NCBI GenBank assembly: GCA_947177435.1
Contig: CAMWUM010000163.1
Location: 1 to 5,185 of the forward strand
Reading direction: 5' to 3'
Source of the DNA: an uncultured Muribaculaceae bacterium
GTDB taxonomy: Bacteria > Bacteroidota > Bacteroidia > Bacteroidales > Muribaculaceae
Length of the DNA: 5,185 nucleotides
The translations under genes and the position numbers were made by a program. The notes under the pieces were generated by a model, which was given only the letters and a program-made list of their open reading frames with translations, was not told where the DNA came from and did not search any database. Shown piece after piece: positions 1 through 5,185 of the stretch; position 1 is the stretch's first letter, and each line of letters begins with the position of its first letter.

Positions 1-1
1 G

Positions 2-2731
2 TTCAATGTCACAATCGAAAACGACGGCGACATTGACTTCGAAGCCTCAGAAGAGGGCTTCAAGGTGGAGCTTTACAACTATACCGCCGACAATACCCTT
101 TTCGGCACGGGCAATCTCACCGATGCCATCCCCTGCGGCGCTAAGGTCGAGAAAGAGTTTGAAATGACTGGTACCCCAGTAGTTAAGGAGGGCACCACGT
201 CCAATAACTACCGCGTTGTGATTTCGCACGCGCTGACCAACGCCATCGAGGCTTCGCTGGGTTACTTCACCGTCATTCCTTATCTCCCCGCTCCGAAGTT
301 TATGTACTTCGAAACCAATTCTTCCAACCAGTCGGCTTACAATGACGTCAACATCACCGATGCCATAACCATCGGAGCAGGTCCCGAAGGCACTTCGCGC
401 ACGCTGTGGATGTGGAACCAGGGCACCGCCCCCATGACCGTATCGGCCATCAACCTTACCGAGGGATTTACTTCCAGTGTTGAGCCGTTTACCCTTGAGT
501 CCGGCGAGAAGCTCTCCGTAGACATTGCCCTTGCAGGCCAGCCCGGCCTCAAGACAGGCTCAATCACTTTTGTCGATGCAGTACTCGGCGAAGTTGCCTA
601 CCAGCTGGTCGGCTATCTGACAGCCGAGGGTGAATACGCTCAGGATTTCGAAGCCGAGGGCACGCCCGAAGGCATGATTGTAGGCAAGAACTGGAACATC
701 AAGGATGTGCCTGCTGCCCTTCAGCCGCTTGGCGGCGCGAAATACATCGAGTGCTCGACGAGCTACACTGACCGCGTCGTCACTCCCGCGCTGATGTTTG
801 AGGAGGGCGACAAAATCGCCTTCATGGCCTCGAAGACCGATAATATTTCTTCCGTACTCAAAGTTTACACGTCAACCGACCGCGTCAACTGGACTCTCGT
901 AAAGACTATCGACGCAAATACCGCCACCGACGCCGACAGCCGATTCAACGTTGACAAGCCCACCGGCTCGGGCTACGGCACTTATGAGTTCAAGCTCTTC
1001 GCCGTAGATATGCCTGCCGGAGAGGCTTACGTGGCATTCGAGGCCGGCGGCGCCCGTCTCGACAACATCCATGGCGGCAAGCTGGTGGAGAAGGCTCATG
1101 ACCTCTATGTAGTGACTTGCGGCCTGCCAGATGCCGGACAGGTCAATACACGCTACATCAGCAACATCACTCTTCGCAACCTCCTGGACAAGGCTGAGGC
1201 CGATTACTCCGTGCTGCTCGAAGTCAACGGCGAGGAAGTGGCAAGCGCTGCCGAGACCCCGGAAATGCTCAAAGGCGACGAGACTACGTTCGAACTCCGC
1301 TTTACCCCGCATGCCGAGGGTGACTTCACCGGGGCGTTCGTATTCGTGTCGGGCGAAGACCGCGTGGAACTCTCTTCGTTTGAGTTCACCGTAGGCGAGG
1401 AGAAGGCTGAAGCCACCTATCAGGTTGGCGACGTCAAGATCACCACCACCGACCCCCTAAACACTTACTATAACGCCCAGAGCCAGATCGTATACCGCGC
1501 TGACCAGCTCGGCATGGATGAGGGTGTGAAGATTACCGGCTTCACGTTCACCGGCTACAACACTGCCGCGCTCACCCGCAATGTCAAGGTATGGATTCAG
1601 AACACTGAGGACGAGGGCTACGACCCGAACAACGTCGTGGCTGCCGATAAGGCTGACATGACTCTCGTGTACGATGGCGAATACGAATTCCCCGTGGTTG
1701 GCGATAACTCGGCCAAGGTATACGAGCCTGTGTTCACTATCAATTTCAATGTTCCCTTCACCTACGAGGGCAAGTCGGTGCGCATTATGATCGACCAGCG
1801 CGAGCTTGCCGAGGGCGATGCGTCAAGCCATGTGTTCTGCACTGTTGACAACAGCGTATACGACTATTGGAACGATATCTATGACAACCGTGTCATCACC
1901 AATAAGAAGGAGTTTGCCGAGGACCTCGACGACGAGCCCGCATGGAACATCTACCGTGCCGGCTACCCGGTAACCTACTTCACCGTAGCCAAGGACGTGG
2001 TCGTTGCCAAGGGCAATGTAACTAATGAGTTCGGCGAACCGATTGAGAACGCGCTCGTAAAATACACCTCTGACGACATCCTCTATCAGTCGCTGACCGA
2101 TGCCGAGGGCAACTACTCGATGAACATTGCCAACGTGGGCCTCATATACGAGCTCACCGCCGAGGCCGAGGAGTATGCTGCGTATGCTGAGGAAGAGGTG
2201 ACTTTCAACCCCGAGGAAGGACTGGAGAAGGTGAATGACTTCGTCCTCAACTTCCTTGACCGCACGGCCACGCTTTCGGGCGCCGTCATCAACGAACTTG
2301 AGGATAACAGCCTGCTCGCCGGCGTGGAGATCACGTTGACTTCCGGCGAAAACACCGTCTCGACTTTCACTGACGAGAATGGCGCTTACTCGGTGACCGT
2401 CCCCGAATTCTCTGATGTCTATGCCATTGATGTCAAGTTCAACGGCGAGACAATCACCAGCGTCAGCGAGTACAGCTTCGCTTCCAAGGCTGACACGATG
2501 GATTTCAATGTCTCAGTATCGTCGATAGCTGGAGTGGAAGGCGGTAAGGCCGTGGTTTCGGCCAGCGCAGGCGTAATCACCGTCATTGCGCCCGCCGGCA
2601 CCGTTGTCAACGTCTACAGCGCGCTTGGCGCTCAGGTAGGCAGCGCTGTCAGCGATGGCTCGGCCATCAGCTTCGGTCCTCTCACCCCCGGCATCTACGT
2701 TGCAGGCGGCGTGAAGGTCTGCGTCAAGTAA
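2..2731 (+). CDS. Large secreted multi-domain beta-sandwich protein with T9SS C-terminal sorting domain (5' partial)
   Basis: The frame is open from base 2 to the TAA at 2729-2731, giving 909 residues. A GTG at 65 is not a credible start because beta-sandwich sequence already runs before it, so the true start lies upstream. Domains, numbering from the codon at base 2: 1-95, tail of a CARDB/Fn3-like domain; 97-207, a choice-of-anchor D/ASH-like Ig fold (pattern W-N-Q-G-T-A-P-M-T-V, then E-S-G-E-K-L); 209-362, a choice-of-anchor J-like jelly roll ending A-R-L-D-N-I; 365-465, another CARDB-like domain; 471-661, a beta domain seen in Bacteroidetes surface proteins (SQIVYRADQLG, then ITGFTFTGYNT); 667-749 and 754-836, two carboxypeptidase-regulatory-like domains, each with a (T)D-x-x-G-x-Y-S motif; 841-909, a T9SS type A-like sorting domain (VVNVYSALGAQV, PLTPGIYVAGGVKVCVK). 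Such proteins cross the inner membrane by Sec and the outer membrane by T9SS, usually losing the C-terminal domain. No catalytic domain is visible; any enzyme module would lie in the missing N-terminal part. It is acidic overall. Two terminators follow it. Function is unassigned; the export route is well supported. Confidence 0.88.
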   Translation, partial: FNVTIENDGDIDFEASEEGFKVELYNYTADNTLFGTGNLTDAIPCGAKVEKEFEMTGTPVVKEGTTSNNYRVVISHALTNAIEASLGYFTVIPYLPAPKFMYFETNSSNQSAYNDVNITDAITIGAGPEGTSRTLWMWNQGTAPMTVSAINLTEGFTSSVEPFTLESGEKLSVDIALAGQPGLKTGSITFVDAVLGEVAYQLVGYLTAEGEYAQDFEAEGTPEGMIVGKNWNIKDVPAALQPLGGAKYIECSTSYTDRVVTPALMFEEGDKIAFMASKTDNISSVLKVYTSTDRVNWTLVKTIDANTATDADSRFNVDKPTGSGYGTYEFKLFAVDMPAGEAYVAFEAGGARLDNIHGGKLVEKAHDLYVVTCGLPDAGQVNTRYISNITLRNLLDKAEADYSVLLEVNGEEVASAAETPEMLKGDETTFELRFTPHAEGDFTGAFVFVSGEDRVELSSFEFTVGEEKAEATYQVGDVKITTTDPLNTYYNAQSQIVYRADQLGMDEGVKITGFTFTGYNTAALTRNVKVWIQNTEDEGYDPNNVVAADKADMTLVYDGEYEFPVVGDNSAKVYEPVFTINFNVPFTYEGKSVRIMIDQRELAEGDASSHVFCTVDNSVYDYWNDIYDNRVITNKKEFAEDLDDEPAWNIYRAGYPVTYFTVAKDVVVAKGNVTNEFGEPIENALVKYTSDDILYQSLTDAEGNYSMNIANVGLIYELTAEAEEYAAYAEEEVTFNPEEGLEKVNDFVLNFLDRTATLSGAVINELEDNSLLAGVEITLTSGENTVSTFTDENGAYSVTVPEFSDVYAIDVKFNGETITSVSEYSFASKADTMDFNVSVSSIAGVEGGKAVVSASAGVITVIAPAGTVVNVYSALGAQVGSAVSDGSAISFGPLTPGIYVAGGVKVCVK

Positions 2732-2753
2732 TCAATCCCCATTTCCCGATAAT

Positions 2754-2786
2754 AAAGGCCGCGCCCTAGCCAGGACGCGGCCTTTT
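2754..2786 (+). terminator. Rho-independent terminator of the T9SS-exported protein gene
   Basis: Arms AAAGGCCGCG (2754-2763) and CGCGGCCTTT (2776-2785) pair perfectly over 10 bp. After one C-A mismatch, CCT (2765-2767) pairs with AGG (2772-2774) around an AGCC loop. The 3' arm ends in TTTT. It starts 22 bases after the stop codon, as expected for the end of this transcript. Confidence 0.88.
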
Positions 2787-2803
2787 ATAATTGGTATATA
2801 AAT

Positions 2804-2833
2804 AAAAAAAGACTCTTCGCAGAGTCCTTTTTT
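2804..2833. terminator. Second hairpin terminator, bidirectional shape
   Basis: GACTCT (2811-2816) and AGAGTC (2821-2826) pair around a TCGC loop. Seven A precede the stem and, after one C, six T follow. Read on the plus strand it is a backup terminator 17 bases after the first. Read on the minus strand the loop is GCGA, a GNRA tetraloop, and the stem runs directly into seven T, so it would work in that direction too. No minus-strand gene that would need it is seen inside the window. Confidence 0.75.
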
Positions 2834-2894
2834 AAGGTTTCCAATAGGTACAATTTCTAAGGTAAAAAAGATTATTTCAGGTTTGCGGTACAAA

Positions 2895-2914
2895 GGTCGG
2901 CCTTTTTTCCGACC
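2895..2914. repeat. Small inverted repeat with T-rich loop
   Basis: GGTCGG (2895-2900) and CCGACC (2909-2914) form a 6-bp stem around the 8-base loop CCTTTTTT. The surrounding sequence, GCGGTACAAAG before it and AATTATTTC after it, resembles intergenic sequence I recall being common in Bacteroidales genomes. Whether it is a dispersed element cannot be told from one copy. There is no T tract after the stem, so it is not a standard terminator. Confidence 0.4.
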
Positions 2915-2930
2915 CCAACAAATTATTTCA

Positions 2931-2946
2931 TATGTTATCCAACATA
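2931..2946. repeat. AT-rich inverted repeat TATGTT-N4-AACATA
   Basis: TATGTT (2931-2936) and AACATA (2941-2946) are perfect inverted arms separated by ATCC, followed by GTTTTTT. It could be a weak terminator-like hairpin or a dimer binding site. In DNA this AT-rich, a 6-bp arm can also arise by chance. Confidence 0.3.
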
Positions 2947-3071
2947 GTTTTTTAATATATACGTTGTTCGGTTGGTTTTTATTGTTGATGGATAGTGATT
3001 TATGACAATGTTTTGCAATAATTATAAAATGTTAAAGTACGCAAAGACGTTAGAGATTGCAGCAAAAGCAG

Positions 3072-3100
3072 ATTGTTTTGCCGAATTTTTGCTAATTTTG
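3072..3100 (+). promoter_or_regulatory. Bacteroidetes-type promoter for the TonB-dependent receptor gene
   Basis: TAATTTTG at 3093-3100 matches the Bacteroidetes -7 consensus TAnnTTTG at every fixed position. The best upstream element at a fitting distance is ATTG (3072-3075), 17 bases before the -7 box; the consensus is TTTG about 19-21 bases upstream. A perfect TTTG at 3077-3080 is too close, at 12 bases. Transcription would begin near 3105-3108, giving a 5' UTR of about 35 bases. The -7 box is strong; the -33 assignment is weak. Confidence 0.6.
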
Positions 3101-3101
3101 C

Positions 3102-3117
3102 GCGTCAATTTTGACGC
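3102..3117. promoter_or_regulatory. Palindrome at the predicted transcription start (candidate operator or 5' UTR hairpin)
   Basis: GCGTCAA and TTGACGC are perfect inverted arms separated by TT, so the site reads GCGTCAATTTTGACGC. It begins one base after the -7 box and spans the predicted transcription start. A dimeric repressor bound here would block initiation. If transcribed in full it would instead form a 6-bp hairpin with an AUUU loop at the mRNA 5' end. A run of eight T at 3130-3137 is 12 bases past the stem, too far for an ordinary terminator. Confidence 0.45.
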
Positions 3118-3142
3118 ATAACCATTTCATTTTTTTTACCCA

Positions 3143-5119
3143 ATGAAACAACAGTTGCAGTTTGCAACGGTGCCTTGCTTCAAGCGTTGGAGCCGCAAGG
3201 GTTACGGCATATTTGCCTCCCTGGGCCTGCGCGTGACCATCGGCGTGCTGTCTGCCTCCATGTGTATGGTGGCTCGCGCGGCCGACGGCAAGAGTGAGGC
3301 TCCGGCCGATGCCGACTCGATCGCCTCGATCGAGCTCCAGAGCGTCGGCGTGACGGGCACGCGAGCGACAAGCACGCGCAGCCTGACGACGCAAACTCCT
3401 GTGTTCAGCCGGAGCCTTGACGGCGCGGCTGCGCTGCCGACAGTAGAGTCGGCCTTGCGCGTCTCGCCCGCCGTCGACGTCCGCGAGCGCGGGGGCAGAA
3501 GCGTCCAGTCCGATTTCCTAATCCGTGGCGGCACGGTCGACCAGTCGATGGTCACGCTCAACGGCATCAACTTCACTGATGCGCGTACCGGCCACCAATC
3601 CCACTCGCTGCCCGTAGACATGGGCATCGTCTCGTCAATCGCCGTGCTCGACGGCGTGGCCGGCGTAGGAGCCTACTCGGGCGCCATCGACATCTCCACG
3701 TCGGCGCTTGAGCCCAACAGCCTCAGGGCCGAAATGGCCGGCGGTATGCACGAGTACGGCTATGTGGCTGCGGCCGGCAACCTGACGCGCGGTGACCTGT
3801 CGACGATGGCCGCCGCCTCGTTCAGAAATTCGGGCGGCTACATCGAGTACACCGGCTTTACCAATGTCAACGCCTACGCCCGCGCCCAGTGGCGCGGCCT
3901 CGACGTGCAGGCCGGCTATCAGCACCGCAGCTTCGACTCCAACGGCTTCTACTCGCTGGCCTATCCCAGCCAGTACGAAAAGACATCGACCGCCCTGGCC
4001 TCGGCCAAGTGGCAGGGCTCGGCCGGCCCGTGGCAGTGGGCCGCAAGCCTCAGCTACCGCCTCAACACCGACCAGTTTGAGCTCATCAAGGGCGACCCGT
4101 CGAAGGTGCCGTTCAACCACCACATCACTGACAACTGGGGCGCCGAGCTCTCCGGCTCGCGCCAGTGGGTGGCCGGAAAGACGACCCTTTCGGCCGACTG
4201 GGCCTACAACCACATCTGGAGCACGGTGATGGGCGACCTCGTCGCCCCCAAGCGCATCGGCAGCATCGAATACAACCATGCCGCCAGCCGCTCGGTGGTA
4301 AACGCCACGCTGCGCCACCGCAAGGACTTCGGGCCGGCTTACGTGGCGGCCTCCGGTGGCTACAGCCATTCGCCTTTTGGTGACGTGGGCCTGTGGAGCG
4401 CCACGGCGGGATGGCAGATTACCGACGCCTGGCAACTCGATGCCGGCGGAGTCAAGTCGATGCGCTTGCCCACGTTCACCGACCTTTATTACACGGCCAC
4501 CAATTACATCAGCGACCACAACCTGCGTCCTGAGCAGGCGGTGACGTGGCACGTAAGCGCTGATTATGGCAATGGCCCGCTCTCTGGCCGCCTCTACGCC
4601 TACTACCGCCACGGGCAGAACCTGATCGACTGGGTTAAGGACAATGCCGACGCTCCCTGGCGAGCCACTCAGCTGTCGAAGATGGATACCTATGGCATCG
4701 AGGCCACGGCCGCATACGCGCCGCGCTGGCGCTGGCTCAGGGCTGTGCAAGTGTCGTACGGCTGGATTACGCAGAGCCACGACGCCGGCGAGCGCGACGT
4801 AATCTCGAAGTACGCCCTCGACTATATGCGCAACAAGGCTTCGGTGCGTGCCGACTTCACGCCGGCTCCGCGCCTGACGTTGTCGCTCACGGGCACGCTC
4901 TACGACCGCATCGGCAACTACGCCGACCGCTCGGGCGCCGTTCGGCCTTACCGCCCCTATTTCCTGCTCGACGCCAAGGCGACGTACTCGTTCTGGGGGC
5001 GCCGCATGTCGGCCTACGCCGAGGCGACTAACCTCACCGGTACCCGCTATTTCGACTACGGCGGCCTGGAAATGCCCCGCTGCTGGCTCACAGCCGGCCT
5101 CACCCTCACCCTCAATTAG
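3143..5119 (+). CDS. TonB-dependent outer-membrane receptor, BtuB-like architecture, substrate unknown
   Basis: This complete 658-residue protein imports a ligand across the outer membrane using TonB-ExbBD energy. Residues 1-46 are an export signal with a long basic n-region (KRWSRKGYGIFASLG at 14-28), a hydrophobic stretch near 31-43 and a likely cut after A-R-A (44-46). A TonB-box-like segment (ELQSVGVTG, 64-72) follows. The plug covers about 73-190: ESALRVSPAVDVRERGG, then DFLIRGGTVDQSMVTLNGI with the typical I-R-G-G and L-N-G-I. The 22-strand-type barrel covers about 192-658, with family motifs S-M-R-L-P-T-F-T-D-L-Y-Y (439-450), LRPEQ (461-465) and EATNLTGTRYFDYG (627-640). There is no N-terminal carboxypeptidase-regulatory domain and no SusD partner nearby, so it is not a SusC glycan importer. 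Length and layout resemble BtuB/siderophore receptors (COG4206-like), but no cobalamin riboswitch is seen and the ligand should not be assumed. ATG 3143 is chosen because it precedes the whole signal segment; there is no Shine-Dalgarno, only a T-rich leader. Third codon positions are strongly G/C. The protein ends in Asn rather than an aromatic residue. Confidence 0.93.
   Translation: MKQQLQFATVPCFKRWSRKGYGIFASLGLRVTIGVLSASMCMVARAADGKSEAPADADSIASIELQSVGVTGTRATSTRSLTTQTPVFSRSLDGAAALPTVESALRVSPAVDVRERGGRSVQSDFLIRGGTVDQSMVTLNGINFTDARTGHQSHSLPVDMGIVSSIAVLDGVAGVGAYSGAIDISTSALEPNSLRAEMAGGMHEYGYVAAAGNLTRGDLSTMAAASFRNSGGYIEYTGFTNVNAYARAQWRGLDVQAGYQHRSFDSNGFYSLAYPSQYEKTSTALASAKWQGSAGPWQWAASLSYRLNTDQFELIKGDPSKVPFNHHITDNWGAELSGSRQWVAGKTTLSADWAYNHIWSTVMGDLVAPKRIGSIEYNHAASRSVVNATLRHRKDFGPAYVAASGGYSHSPFGDVGLWSATAGWQITDAWQLDAGGVKSMRLPTFTDLYYTATNYISDHNLRPEQAVTWHVSADYGNGPLSGRLYAYYRHGQNLIDWVKDNADAPWRATQLSKMDTYGIEATAAYAPRWRWLRAVQVSYGWITQSHDAGERDVISKYALDYMRNKASVRADFTPAPRLTLSLTGTLYDRIGNYADRSGAVRPYRPYFLLDAKATYSFWGRRMSAYAEATNLTGTRYFDYGGLEMPRCWLTAGLTLTLN
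3154..3168 (+). repeat. Small hairpin just inside the receptor coding sequence
   Basis: GTTGCA (3154-3159) and TGCAAC (3163-3168) pair perfectly around a GTT loop, 11 bases after the start codon begins. In the mRNA this would be a compact hairpin within the ribosome footprint and could modulate initiation. A 6-bp stem is also compatible with chance. Confidence 0.3.
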
Positions 5120-5131
5120 CAATTGAGGGTG
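5107..5131. terminator. Perfect 11-bp inverted repeat across two convergent stop codons (candidate bidirectional terminator)
   Basis: CACCCTCAATT (5107-5117) and AATTGAGGGTG (5121-5131) are perfect inverted arms around the 3-base loop AGC. The receptor stop TAG (5117-5119) and the opposing minus-strand stop TAA (5118-5116) both lie at the tip. The hairpin is long and symmetric, so either transcript would fold it, which fits a shared transcript end between convergent genes. No T tract follows on either strand, so classical intrinsic termination is doubtful; it may instead stabilise mRNA 3' ends or act with Rho. The symmetry makes both reading frames encode Thr-Leu-Asn just before their stops. 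Confidence 0.55.
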
Positions 5132-5185
5132 CCGCCGAGCTGGGCGAGGGGGAGGAGGACGAACTCGCGCTCGGCGGCGCGGTGA
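5116..5185 (-). CDS. folK: 3' end of a convergent gene, probably 2-amino-4-hydroxy-6-hydroxymethyldihydropteridine diphosphokinase (partial)
   Basis: On the minus strand a frame runs from the window edge (first full codon 5184-5182) for 22 codons to TAA at 5118-5116. Twenty-one of the 22 codons end in G or C, as in the receptor gene, which supports real coding. The segment EREFVLLPLAQL matches the C-terminal FolK pattern R-x-F-(V/M)-L-x-P-L-x-(E/Q)-(I/L); E. coli FolK has NRGFMLWPLFEI there, by memory, with the Arg in the substrate-binding region. FolK transfers pyrophosphate from ATP to 6-hydroxymethyl-dihydropterin in cytosolic folate synthesis. FolK proteins usually continue for some 20 or more residues after this motif; this one stops after six (G-G-T-L-N-C), so its tail is short. 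It overlaps the receptor gene by 4 bases. The coding call is fairly firm; the FolK name rests on one short motif. Confidence 0.55.
   Translation of the reverse strand, partial: HRAAEREFVLLPLAQLGGTLNC

Larger units (their letters stand above)
2732..3142. other. AT-rich intergenic spacer
   Basis: This 411-base stretch between the two plus-strand genes is visibly much richer in A and T than either gene. It holds two terminators (2754-2786, 2804-2833), small inverted repeats (2895-2914, 2931-2946, 3062-3081), a Bacteroidetes-type promoter (3072-3100) and a palindrome (3102-3117). I saw no tRNA, no cobalamin-riboswitch B12 box and no TPP-riboswitch CUGAGA core. Between about 2950 and 3060 I see nothing beyond AT-rich sequence. 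Confidence 0.85.

Noticed and set aside
65..67. GTG at 65 as the true start of the secreted protein
   Set aside because: The frame is open to base 2 and the preceding residues continue the same beta-sandwich domain; no signal peptide follows the GTG.
2871..2930. 9-bp direct repeat ATTATTTCA (2871-2879 and 2922-2930), a possible target-site duplication
   Set aside because: In a 400-base AT-rich spacer about one such 9-mer match is expected by chance, and the 42 bases between the copies show no element with terminal inverted repeats.
3077..3080. TTTG as the -33 promoter element
   Set aside because: It is only 12 bases from the -7 box; the Bacteroidetes promoter needs about 19-21, so the weaker ATTG at 3072-3075 is a better candidate.
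3002..3121. A 39-codon plus-strand frame (M-T-M-F-C-N-N-Y ... N-F-D-A) ending 21 bases before the receptor start, a possible leader peptide
   Set aside because: Its third codon positions are AT-rich like the spacer, and the predicted receptor promoter and start site lie inside it, so it would not be on that transcript. No ribosome-binding feature was seen.
2834..3142. Cobalamin or TPP riboswitch upstream of the BtuB-like receptor
   Set aside because: No B12-box-like GCCACTG / AGCCAGGA-type core and no CUGAGA core were found, and the predicted 5' UTR of about 35 bases is too short for either.
3635..5122. A 495-codon open frame on the minus strand opposite the receptor gene
   Set aside because: The plus-strand gene has strongly G/C-ending codons and few T-A pairs, which removes stop codons from the antisense frame. 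The protein is low in recognisable motifs, starts at TTG and lies wholly inside a clear TonB-receptor gene.

Overview
The window looks like a piece of a Bacteroidales chromosome, plausibly Muribaculaceae or a relative; the family-level guess is an inference. The evidence is a C-terminal sorting domain of the type IX secretion system (T9SS), a TonB-dependent receptor of a Bacteroidales-looking type, genes without a Shine-Dalgarno sequence, a perfect match to the Bacteroidetes -7 promoter box (TAnnTTTG), and GC-rich genes separated by strongly AT-rich spacer DNA.

Layout. (1) Bases 2-2731, plus strand: the last 909 codons of a large secreted beta-sandwich protein whose N-terminus lies before the window. 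It ends in a T9SS type A-like sorting domain. (2) Bases 2732-3142: a 411-base AT-rich spacer with two consecutive terminator hairpins after the first gene, several small inverted repeats, and a Bacteroidetes-type promoter with a 16-base palindrome at the expected transcription start. (3) Bases 3143-5119, plus strand: a complete 658-residue TonB-dependent outer-membrane receptor, BtuB-like in general architecture but with unknown substrate, carrying an unusually long N-terminal export segment. (4) Bases 5116-5185, minus strand: the last 22 codons of a convergent gene, probably folK (folate biosynthesis). Its stop codon overlaps the receptor's stop inside an 11-bp perfect inverted repeat.

The genes do not look like one pathway. 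The terminators separate the surface protein from the receptor, which has its own promoter and is probably monocistronic because the next gene converges on it. Both plus-strand products belong to the envelope: one is exported through the outer membrane to the cell surface or medium, the other is an energised importer in the outer membrane. No riboswitch, mobile element, CRISPR array or RNA gene was seen. I found no convincing new multi-gene system. The most unusual points are the stop-codon palindrome, where both convergent proteins end in or near Thr-Leu-Asn, the extended signal segment of the receptor, and an unnamed repeat-type beta domain in the secreted protein.
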